42,848 bases of DNA, from positions 1 to 42,848 of the forward strand of contig JAGCYZ010000107.1 of assembly GCA_017960545.1 (NCBI GenBank). Direction: 5' to 3'. Of this stretch, positions 1 to 8,600 are shown piece after piece; position 1 is the stretch's first letter, and each line of letters starts with the position of its first letter. The position numbers and the translations under genes are program-made. Below the pieces are notes generated by a model. The model worked only from the letters and a program-made list of their open reading frames with translations. It had not been told where the DNA came from and ran no database searches. This stretch comes from Bacteroidales bacterium (lineage in GTDB: Bacteria > Bacteroidota > Bacteroidia > Bacteroidales > UBA932).

Positions 1-2274
1 GCGCTGGTGCTCAGCGCCTGCACACAGGTTCATAGAAGCGGGTTGACCCTCCATTATGACCGTCCGGCGGAGTTCTTCGAGGAGGCGCTGCCCATTGGCA
101 ACGGACGCATCGGGGCAATGGTATATGGCGCGGCGTCCGGAGAGGAGAGGCTTTCGCTCAACGATATCACGCTGTGGAGCGGAGAGCCGGACAAGGGCGC
201 GGAGCATCCGGATATGATAAAGTTTGGGCTGACAGGCCAGGGTGTGGAGACGCTGGAAGCCGTCCGCGAGGCCCTTGCTCAGGAAGATTACAGGACAGCG
301 GAAAGGCTGCAGCGAGGCCTGCAGGGGCATTATTCTGAATCTTATCTTCCGCTTGGCAACCTGCGCATAAAGTACCTTGATTCAGATGAGGTGAGCGATT
401 ATGAGCGGAGTCTGGACATATCCCGCGCGGTAGCGGAGGTGCGCTGCAAGAAAGGCGGGAAGCCTTTCGTGGCGGAGTATTTCGCGTCCGCGCCGGATTC
501 GGTCATAGTGGTTAGGATAGTGGCATCGGACATTCAGGCGGATGTGGTGCTGGACAGTCCCCTCTCCCACAGCGTGGAAAGCCTTGGCGGGGAACTGGTG
601 ATGGACGGCTATGCGCCGTGGCACGCGTATCCCAATTATTATCGTGGGCCGCGCCTGGAAGGACCGTTGGACGATCCCGGACGAGGAGTGCATTTCAGGA
701 CAATTGTGGCGGCCAGGCACAAAGGAGGCTCGGTCACTTCTGAAGGAGGCGTCCTTCATATCCGCGGATGCAAGGAGGTTGAACTGAGGCTTGTGAACGC
801 AACCAGCTTCAATGGATTTGACAAGGATCCCGTCAGGGAGGGGCTTCCGTACAGGGAACTGGCGGACGGCGCGGCAAAACGCGTTGCAGCCGTTGGCGCA
901 AAGCAGTTGCAGAAGCGCCATATTGCGGATTACAGGTCGTTTTTCGACCGTGTAAGCATCTGGCTGGGAGATACTCCGGAAGAGGTCAAGGCGCTCCCTA
1001 CGGACGTACAATTGAAGCGTTACACGGACTTGGAAGAGAACAATCCTGAACTTGAGGCTTTATATGTCCAGTATGGCAGGTATCTGCTCATATCAAGTTC
1101 CAGGACTCCTGGCGTTCCTGCAAACCTCCAGGGTCTGTGGAACGAGAATATGGTACCGCCGTGGAGCGGCAACTACACGTTGAACATAAACGTAGAAGAG
1201 AACTACTGGCCTGCCGAGGTGGCTGCGCTGGGAGAAATGCACCGTCCCCTTCTGGACTTCGTGCATAATATCAGCAAGAACGGGGAAAGCGTCGCGCGGA
1301 ATATGTACGGAGTGCAGCGCGGATGGAATGCCGGTCACAATTCTGATATATGGGCTATGGCAACTCCTGTGGGCCTTGGTGACGGTACTCCCCAATGGGC
1401 CAACTGGACAATGGGAGGCGCCTGGCTGGCAACGCATCTTTGGGAGCATTACCTTTTTGGAAGGGACAAGGATGCATTGCGCAACGATTATCCCGTTCTT
1501 AAAGGCGCCGCAGAGTTCTGCCTTGATTTCCTGGTCGAGAAGGACGGCGAGTTGATCACCAGCCCGGGCACCTCTCCGGAGAATGATTATATCACGCCTG
1601 ACGGCTACGTGGGATCCACCCTCTATGGCGCTACCGCTGACCTTGCGATAGTCAGGGAATGCCTGCAGGATGCCGTTGCCGCGGCGCGTGAACTGGACAC
1701 GGACGCTGACTTTGTCAAGGAAGCCGAGGCCGCCCTCGCCCGCCTGCGTCCATACCACGTGGACCAGGAAGGCAAACTTCAGGAATGGTATTATCCCTGG
1801 CCCGACAGGGATCCGCAGCACAGGCACCAGTCACACCTGTTCGGCGTTTACCCCGGGCATCAGATAGAGGCGGGAAGTGAATTCGCCAACGCCGCGCACC
1901 GCACACTGGAGATCCGTGGTTTTGAAACCACGGGCTGGAGCTGCGGGTGGCGCATCAACCTGTACGCCCGCCTTGGCGACGGCGAGAACGCATACCGGAT
2001 GTTCCGCCGCCTGCTCCGCTACGTCAGTCCTGACCGCTATCGCGGCGAGGACGCGCGCCGTGGCGGCGGAACCTACCCCAACCTCCTGGATTCCCACAAT
2101 CCGTTCCAGATTGACGGGAACTTCGGAGGCTGCTCCGGTGTACTGGAAATGCTGCTCCAGAGCGGTGCGGACGGCACCGTCCAGCGGCTTCCGGCCCTGC
2201 CAAAGGCCTGGCCGCAAGGCCGCGTGACCGGCCTCCGCACCCGCGGCGGACAGACTGTGGATATATCCTGGTAA
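1..2274 (+). CDS. GH95 alpha-L-fucosidase lipoprotein (5' end missing)
   Basis: Predicted glycoside hydrolase family 95 enzyme that removes alpha-1,2-linked L-fucose (or related L-galactose) from host glycans or plant polysaccharides, anchored as an exported lipoprotein. The reading frame is open from base 1 and begins with ALVLSAC, the end of a lipoprotein signal peptide with its lipid-accepting Cys, so only the first few residues lie outside the window. Family signatures: an N-terminal beta domain with [14 protein letters not shown] and [13 protein letters not shown], then the (alpha/alpha)6 catalytic domain with [18 protein letters not shown]. Residues matching the characterised catalytic set are the two Asn of NIN (nt 1183-1191), Glu in SPENDY (nt 1579-1581) and Asp in IDGNFG (nt 2113-2115), so the enzyme looks intact. 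It ends 2 nt before the transporter gene, implying cotranscription. Confidence 0.93.
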   Translation, partial: ALVLSACTQVHRSGLTLHYDRPAEFFEEALPIGNGRIGAMVYGAASGEERLSLNDITLWSGEPDKGAEHPDMIKFGLTGQGVETLEAVREALAQEDYRTAERLQRGLQGHYSESYLPLGNLRIKYLDSDEVSDYERSLDISRAVAEVRCKKGGKPFVAEYFASAPDSVIVVRIVASDIQADVVLDSPLSHSVESLGGELVMDGYAPWHAYPNYYRGPRLEGPLDDPGRGVHFRTIVAARHKGGSVTSEGGVLHIRGCKEVELRLVNATSFNGFDKDPVREGLPYRELADGAAKRVAAVGAKQLQKRHIADYRSFFDRVSIWLGDTPEEVKALPTDVQLKRYTDLEENNPELEALYVQYGRYLLISSSRTPGVPANLQGLWNENMVPPWSGNYTLNINVEENYWPAEVAALGEMHRPLLDFVHNISKNGESVARNMYGVQRGWNAGHNSDIWAMATPVGLGDGTPQWANWTMGGAWLATHLWEHYLFGRDKDALRNDYPVLKGAAEFCLDFLVEKDGELITSPGTSPENDYITPDGYVGSTLYGATADLAIVRECLQDAVAAARELDTDADFVKEAEAALARLRPYHVDQEGKLQEWYYPWPDRDPQHRHQSHLFGVYPGHQIEAGSEFANAAHRTLEIRGFETTGWSCGWRINLYARLGDGENAYRMFRRLLRYVSPDRYRGEDARRGGGTYPNLLDSHNPFQIDGNFGGCSGVLEMLLQSGADGTVQRLPALPKAWPQGRVTGLRTRGGQTVDISW

Positions 2275-2276
2275 CA

Positions 2277-3167
2277 ATGGCATCGGCTAAAACAAAGACA
2301 CTTGCAATACTGCATACCGCGGTGTTCCTGGCCGGATGGACGGGCATCTTCGGGCGGCTGATCACACTGGGCGGCCTCCCGCTTGTCTGGTACAGGATGA
2401 TGATAAGCCTCGCCGTCCTGGCAATTGTGCTTGCGCTGTTGGGGAAAATGCAGAAGGTGTCGCGAAAGCAGTTCCTTCAGATTGCCGGATGCGGAGGCAT
2501 CCTGTCGCTTCATTGGGTGTTCTTCTACGCCAGCATACAGGCGTCCAACGTTTCCGTGGGGGTGGCGTGTATAGCCACATCCAGTTTCTTCACCACCCTG
2601 TTCAACCCTGTGGTGAACCGCAAGCCCATCCAATGGGTAGAGGTGCTCATAAGTTTCATTGCAATTGCGGGCGTGCTGCTCATTTTCAGCCTGGACGTGC
2701 GCTACCGCCTGGGCATAGCACTTGGCCTGCTGTCTGCCGCGCTTTACGCCCTGTTCGCGCTGCTTAATGTAAACGCAGCCCGCGTTACTGGCAAGGACAG
2801 CGCCAATATGCTGTTATATGAGCTTGTGGGCGGAGTGCTGTTCCTTACCCTCATAATGCCTTTATTCGCGCGTATCATATCTCCTGAAGCTGTCATTGTC
2901 CCGGGGCGTGCAGACATCCTGTGGCTATTGCTGTTGGGATCCATTTTCACCATACTCCCCTTCCTTTTCCAGCTTCACGCGCTGCGTTCCCTGTCAGCAT
3001 TCACCGTGAGCCTGACTTACAATCTTGAGCCTCTGTACAGCATAGCCTTTGCAGCCATACTCTTTGGCGAACAGCGGGAAGTGGGCTGGTCCTTCTGGAT
3101 TGGAATGGCCCTCATAATCATTTCCGTGATAATACAGACGCACCGCGTACTTATCAAACAGGGGTAA
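2277..3167 (+). CDS. EamA/DMT-superfamily inner-membrane transporter
   Basis: Ten-helix drug/metabolite transporter superfamily protein of 296 aa, the usual length for the two-EamA-repeat architecture. Hydrophobic segments run through the whole chain. The first repeat includes the conserved-looking LVWYRMMISL, and the second ends with an F-T-V-S-L-T-Y-N-LEPLYS helix and an ILFGEQ motif typical of EamA C-terminal repeats. The substrate cannot be read from sequence; relatives export amino acids, nucleosides or other small metabolites. The ATG lies 2 nt after the GH95 stop codon, so the two genes are probably one transcript. Transcription is expected to end at the hairpins from 3205. A specific role in fucose metabolism is only a guess from position. 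Confidence 0.9.
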   Translation: MASAKTKTLAILHTAVFLAGWTGIFGRLITLGGLPLVWYRMMISLAVLAIVLALLGKMQKVSRKQFLQIAGCGGILSLHWVFFYASIQASNVSVGVACIATSSFFTTLFNPVVNRKPIQWVEVLISFIAIAGVLLIFSLDVRYRLGIALGLLSAALYALFALLNVNAARVTGKDSANMLLYELVGGVLFLTLIMPLFARIISPEAVIVPGRADILWLLLLGSIFTILPFLFQLHALRSLSAFTVSLTYNLEPLYSIAFAAILFGEQREVGWSFWIGMALIIISVIIQTHRVLIKQG

Positions 3168-3190
3168 CAGTCTGCCCGGAATACTGCCCT

Positions 3191-3279
3191 ATATAAAAAA
3201 GACAGGGAGTGGAATTCAACCCCACTCCCATCGGGAGATTTACCCCATCTCCCACCGTCTGGGAACACTTCCCTTTTTT
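3191..3279. terminator. Three tandem hairpins, probable two-way terminator
   Basis: Three consecutive stem-loops: GGGAGTGG/CCACTCCC (3205-3212 with 3222-3229), GGGAGAT/ATCTCCC (3233-3239 with 3247-3253) and GGGAA/TTCCC (3261-3265 with 3269-3273). The third is followed by six T on the plus strand (3274-3279), which suits termination after the transporter gene. On the minus strand the first hairpin is followed four bases later by a T-run (plus-strand A-run 3195-3200), which suits termination of the long minus-strand operon coming the other way. Three hairpins in a row is more than a simple terminator needs. Confidence 0.7.
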
Positions 3280-3716
3280 AGTCAGCTTAAATCCACTACA
3301 AACAAAGAAATTACCTTGAACAATAAAACTATTAGACTACTTGATAAACCTTTAAAACAAAACTAAAATACAAATAAACTAAACTACAAATAAAAAAGCC
3401 TTAAATCAAAAATCCATCTTTAATCCTTTTTGCCTTACAAATCCAAAATTTTTCCCTTAAAACGCAATGGTGCCAACCCATGGATTGCCGCCCTAGATCC
3501 CAATAACTCAATTGATCTTGTGCCTTTTATACAGGTCCCAACTCAGGTAGCAATTCCAATAATAGCCATTTTCCTTTACCTTAAAACTAAAATCAACTGT
3601 AATACAAATTCCACTGAAAAACTGTTTCAAATAGCGTACAGCAACACCTAATGGCTACAAACAACATTTGTTTGAAACAAATATAATCTTTATTGAGTTA
3701 ATTGTCAAGTGTTTAA
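3280..3716. other. AT-rich, strand-skewed spacer, no gene recognised
   Basis: This is a 437-nt gap downstream of the D2 stop codon. The plus strand of the first 190 nt is rich in A and C and nearly free of G. It contains a 16-nt tandem repeat (3363-3378 and 3379-3394, one mismatch) and a 17-nt perfect palindrome centred on 3674 (ATTTGTTT-G-AAACAAAT, 3666-3682). A 73-codon open frame at 3430-3651 on the plus strand has no recognisable protein character and I do not accept it. The segment may be a long 3' untranslated region of the minus-strand operon or the scar of a lost element; nothing decides between these. Confidence 0.5.
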
Positions 3717-5597
3717 TCAAATATTATCCGTCAAATTGTCAAATTCCAGTCCGCTTACCCCCTGGGTATTCTTGATCTGTTTAGAGTAACCCATCCAGGT
3801 ATAAGTCTTTCCTCCAATCCAACGGGCGCGCTGGCAGTTCTTCACTATCCTGGTGCCAACTCCCTGAACCTGCTCTTCATCTATGAAGTACGGGACCTCT
3901 CCAAGGCTGCCGTCACTCTTCTTCTTAAAATTGGTTTTCAGGATTGAAGTCAAAGGACGGACGGGACGGTAGTCTCCGTTGAAATAGCAAGGCATCTTTC
4001 CCCTCCTGAGAGCAGTTTGCCTGCCGCCGAGGAAAACGGAGTACTTGCCCTTTTCATCCGGTGTCTTGATATGCTGGGGAACAAACGGAATCCAGTTAAA
4101 CGGCACGCTTGTCATCAACTTATACTTATAATCCGCCTCCCTGTCAGATGTCATCACCGCCCGGCCGTCAGGGGTTAAGTCAACGGACAGCCTGGCCTTC
4201 TCTACTTCTTTCTCGTAAGATTCTTCCACGAACTGTCCTACTTCCGATGCAAGCAAGCTCGCATCCATAGAAGAACCGCAGCCGTCTTCCACGCGGTTCT
4301 CAACTCCCCAGACCATATTGGCCATCTCGTCCCTCAGGAGGCTGACCTCCTCAAGAGGCTCCCCTTCTATTATCTTTGTCAAAGTAGGAGGGAACAGGAA
4401 TCCGTTTGAGGAGTGTGAAGAGGTGTCGTCAGGTTCCAACGGGGCGTTCGTGTACATCTGCCATTTCTGGCCGAATGTCTTTGCACCCGCATCGTTATCA
4501 CCTGCCCTGCGGCTTATCTTTCGTGATATGCCAAAGGTGTCCTGTACAGTAATGTCAGAAACATCTATATACCTTCCCACCTGTACGTCTATAGGGCAAA
4601 GCATCCAGTCATTACCATACATTGTAGCATACTGCATAACTGCTACATTACCCTTGGCCTGCATTCCGGTAGAATTACCCATAAACACCTTACGGTCCTC
4701 GAATTGCCACAGGCGTTTGTTGGGAGCGCTTGCATAAGTGGCAAGGGTAGGCAGAGAAGCCACCTTCTTCTCTTCTTCATACTTGCCGGAATCCGTCTGT
4801 CCGGAAGCATCGAAGGTATGCCAGGAAACATTGCCCCCGCTATAGTTCCGTGCCTCGAAGCTCCGGGCTGGAGAAGTCACTGAGAAATGATGCCCCAGGG
4901 ACTTTGGATCCCACTTTGGAGAATGATGGATTGCATAGTACCTTCTCTCATACCAGTTTGAATAGTCGAGTGCCAAATCCCGGGGAACGGGAGACGTATC
5001 ACTTGCCGAGGTCAGGAAACAGAACAGTTTATCACCGTCAAAGATCTTACCTTTGAATGCCTTGGCAAACTTCATAAGCCTGGTATTCCTGGATGATGTG
5101 AACGCCTTGACTTCATCTTCCTGGATACTCCCCTCCGTAAACTGCTCCAACACATCGTTTTCAAGTGCAAAACGATGGTCGTTCCTTACCCATTGGACTA
5201 TCTTGTCATAGTCACTGCTGCTCACGTAATCCGGGAGGATGTCCAGGAAATAAATGGCGGACTCCACTTTGACAAGCGGCGTAACCTCGCGGTCAATACT
5301 CTCCACAACAGGTTCAACAGGCTCTTCTTGATCTTTATAAACAAAGCCGGAGAGTTTGGTTTGGCGCAAATTGCAGCTGACCTTCATTGCCGTACCCGCA
5401 TCATTGCCACGGAATTCTCCCAACTGCCATTGTCTTGACAGCATCCAAAGCGGGTCATATATGCGGAACCGCATAGCATCTGTTACATCTCCCTGGCGGG
5501 TTCTGGTCTCAAGGAAATGGGACACCTTTGCCGGCTCGTTTTCTGTCAGCAGCTCAGCATATTGAAAGTACTTGTCTACAAAGGAAGTATTACTCAT
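3717..5597 (-). CDS. Module 2 protein D2, conserved uncharacterised (626 aa)
   Basis: Last gene of module 2 and paralogue of D1. The N-terminus carries the family signature with the pattern RTRQGD...MRFRIYDPLWMLSRQWQLGEFRGNDAG (split here), where an Arg-rich turn leads into a Trp-rich segment. A central DWMLCPIDVQVG...DITVQDTFG block follows, then VSLLRDEMANMVWGVE, then VPFNWIPFVPQ, then a C-terminal EEQVQGVGTRI...WIGGKTYTWMGYSK...SGLEFD block. All of these blocks align by eye with D1. No signal peptide, membrane helix or enzymatic motif was seen. The start is 13 nt downstream of C2, so it is cotranscribed. From memory, similar proteins occur beside B- and C-type proteins in other phyla without assigned function. 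The role is unknown; a structural subunit is a reasonable inference. Confidence 0.85.
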   Translation of the reverse strand: MSNTSFVDKYFQYAELLTENEPAKVSHFLETRTRQGDVTDAMRFRIYDPLWMLSRQWQLGEFRGNDAGTAMKVSCNLRQTKLSGFVYKDQEEPVEPVVESIDREVTPLVKVESAIYFLDILPDYVSSSDYDKIVQWVRNDHRFALENDVLEQFTEGSIQEDEVKAFTSSRNTRLMKFAKAFKGKIFDGDKLFCFLTSASDTSPVPRDLALDYSNWYERRYYAIHHSPKWDPKSLGHHFSVTSPARSFEARNYSGGNVSWHTFDASGQTDSGKYEEEKKVASLPTLATYASAPNKRLWQFEDRKVFMGNSTGMQAKGNVAVMQYATMYGNDWMLCPIDVQVGRYIDVSDITVQDTFGISRKISRRAGDNDAGAKTFGQKWQMYTNAPLEPDDTSSHSSNGFLFPPTLTKIIEGEPLEEVSLLRDEMANMVWGVENRVEDGCGSSMDASLLASEVGQFVEESYEKEVEKARLSVDLTPDGRAVMTSDREADYKYKLMTSVPFNWIPFVPQHIKTPDEKGKYSVFLGGRQTALRRGKMPCYFNGDYRPVRPLTSILKTNFKKKSDGSLGEVPYFIDEEQVQGVGTRIVKNCQRARWIGGKTYTWMGYSKQIKNTQGVSGLEFDNLTDNI

Positions 5598-5610
5598 CTC
5601 TTATTCCTCC

Positions 5611-8600
5611 TTACTTATTTGTTTTCAATGTGTCGTCAGGGTTGATGTTAAGCAGGGGCAGGAAGCCGGAAGCCCAATTGTCCGCATACAGGTGTTCCGG
5701 TTCAACGGCTCGGCTCTTGACCTGGTACATAGCGGAATGTATGGCCCTGAGCATCCTTTGATTGGACCAGCGGTGCTTGCCCTTCAATGTGGATACGCCC
5801 ACCAGGATGGCCTGCGGCGGCTCGGCGTCGGGCTGGTCATAGCTGAAAGCGAGAGCTGCGGTCTGGCGCTGATACGGGATCTTTTCCACCCAATAGTCAA
5901 GAACCAATCCTGAAATTATTCCATACATCACATCCCCACTGGACAAGAAGAAGCTGGAAGGGCTGAATATCTCGTATACATTCGCATCACGCACAGAAGC
6001 GGAATCTTTGACCTCTGCTCCCATCCAAGATTTGTCTTTGGGGGCATCGGATTCAAGCTGGAAAGCAAATACATCTTTGGCGGCTTCTATTCCATTCACT
6101 TTGCCATAAAGACGCAACTGGTGCAGAGCTGCCATCTGGGGGCGTACGTCTGCCAAGCTTAACAAATCATCCTCAATGACTATCCTGTCAACATTATCAA
6201 AAGCTGCTTTGCCATCGCTCTGTTTTGAGTACTGCTCTACCAATGAATTCCTATCAATTGCCGAATTGGCGGATATCTCAATCTTTGGAACGAACACGAA
6301 TGATGGCAGGAATAACTTCTTGAGAGCCTCCGAATAGGATTTCGCTTCTTCGAACTGCCCGACCTTTTCGAATAGCCTGGGACTTAACTCATATATTTTT
6401 CTCCTTAATAAATGCCACTGGGCCAATAAATTGGCATACTCTTCCGGATGCTTGTATTTATCTATTTCTTCCATCAGGAAGATGTCGTCTATTGCCGAAA
6501 GAGCATCTGTTACACCTAGGCGGAAACATTTAATAAAATGCCCTAGATGTTTTTTGAGGATATCCTTGTTAGGAGCACGGTTCTCCATTTGAAGGGCTTC
6601 CTCTTCTTCTTCAGTATACAAGTCATAATCTTCTAAATCAAACGCTAATTGATCGATCTCTCTGCTGATACCCTCAAAGCGTTTTTTCAGTGGTTCATCG
6701 ACAAATGATTCATCTGCAGGTACCGTGCTGGCAATCAAGTCCTCCTGCTTAAGCGGACGTGCCCGTGAAATCAGTTCCCTCATAGAGTCCACTGCCAGTT
6801 CCGCCTCGTCCAGGGTGATACCCACATTATCTGTCGGAGCTGGGTTCTTATACCAGTAAAGCCATTTGAGGAAATGCCTGAATATATCCCAGTCTCCACT
6901 TAGATATACCAGTTCTGAAGGGGTAAGGCCAAGACCTCCTTTTCCTAGCGGGACATTCACCACGGCACCGTCGCGCTTTATCTGAGCCGTAATCCTGTCA
7001 AATCCAAGCATATCTCCCATCCAATTGTCCAAGAAAGGCTCAACCTTCTGGAAATATGATTCATCGGAAGTATACTTTGAAGAATCCTGATTCAGGCCAA
7101 CTATAACGCGCCTTTCAATGTGGGCGCTGGACATTGGAATCTCCGTAACGTCCGGTTCCGGGAAATTCCTACCGGTATTCATACTGTTCATAAGCGCATC
7201 TACTGCGGCAGTATTGCCTTCGGTTAGCTTATAGACAGTCTCTGCGGTAACAACGTCGGACAAGGCGTCATAAGAGTCCTCCATCTCCTGGATAAGAAGG
7301 ACCAGGCGGCAGATCTTGGCGTCAAAATCAGGAACCAAACCTCTGATCTTGCCGGTGTCGGACTCTTTGAACAGCTCTTTAAGCCAAGGCCACAGCCTTT
7401 CCTGACCCTCACGTATTTTCCAGTTATAGATTTCCGTCAACTGATGTTTGCGGTTCTGGGTCATCCTCTTTTCGTCCCTGAGGTCTTCAAGAAGGGCCAC
7501 TCCGTTCAACACGTCAAGGGATGAATCACGCTTTACGTCGGCACTTGAGCCGTACTGGTATGATGTGTTGTTCAGCGGATAGGCCTTCCTCAGATAATAG
7601 ATGAAGAAGTCCATTTCCTTACCGCCGGGTCTCTTGATGTCGTCGTGAAGGAGCCTCTCAAGGTCGCTTCCAAGGATGGTTCCCAGAGAAAGGCCGTTCC
7701 TCACGCCCTGAATTATCCTAAGCGCCTGGCGAACCCTTGAGGAAGACATATTTACGCTGAGGCTGTAGTCTTTCCTCTCGCCCTCTGCCGCACGGTTGAA
7801 ACTGCTTCGGAGCACGGCCGCAGTAATGGCGTGATTGATGGATGGGGCCAATACGAACTCTTCCGATACCGGTTCCTTCTTGTCTTCCCACAGATTGAAC
7901 ACCCAGCCGTACGCGCCTATGGAAATCTTGTGCGTGCCCCTTGAGTTGATCCTCTGCATCATACGGTGATTGAGCAGTCCGGTCATCCAGGCATCGAGCC
8001 TGTAATTGAACAGGTCGAAGGTAGCTGTGATAAGCCTCTCTAGTTCCTCGTCAGAAACGGTGCCGGCGCCCAACTTGCTGTCAACTTGCTTCTTGATGCT
8101 GGCCTTGAGTGTTCCCCAGGTAAACTTGTCTTTATGCTTGGTCAGGAAATCATCCGTCAGAGGGATGTTGCCGAAAGAAGGAAGGTACTGGCTCTTCAAC
8201 TTCTTCTTGTCCAGCGTAGGATGGGAACGTCTCAACTTCACGTAAACCTCGTCGAAAGGCTTCAAGTCATATCTCTTTCCTTTGAAATACTCAGGCGTAA
8301 GGATATCGGAGTCCTTGACCTGCACCCTGTCATAGAATGATGTGGAAATAGGCGTGGCGCTGATGGCCTTCAGGTAACTCTCCTCTGTAGAGCGCCTCTG
8401 GCCCTTGTTCATATTGGTTTCTGAAATCACGCTTGTTTCAGAAAGCTCGTTCCACCTGTCGGTCAACAGCAGGAGTATCCTCTTAAGGGTAAGCAGAGGG
8501 TCTGACACGCCAAATTGCAGGTTCTTGAAATCACATACCGGGACAATGCCGTAAGGCTGGCTTCCAATACGCAACGAAGGATACACTCCCAGCGGAGAGA

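Noticed and set aside
382-1827. Two minus-strand frames opposite the GH95 gene
   Set aside because: The GH95 frame has complete family signatures and catalytic residues; the opposite frames are shadows.
3430-3651. 73-codon plus-strand frame in the AT-rich spacer
   Set aside because: No recognisable domain, no promoter or start context, and composition that follows the AT-rich background.
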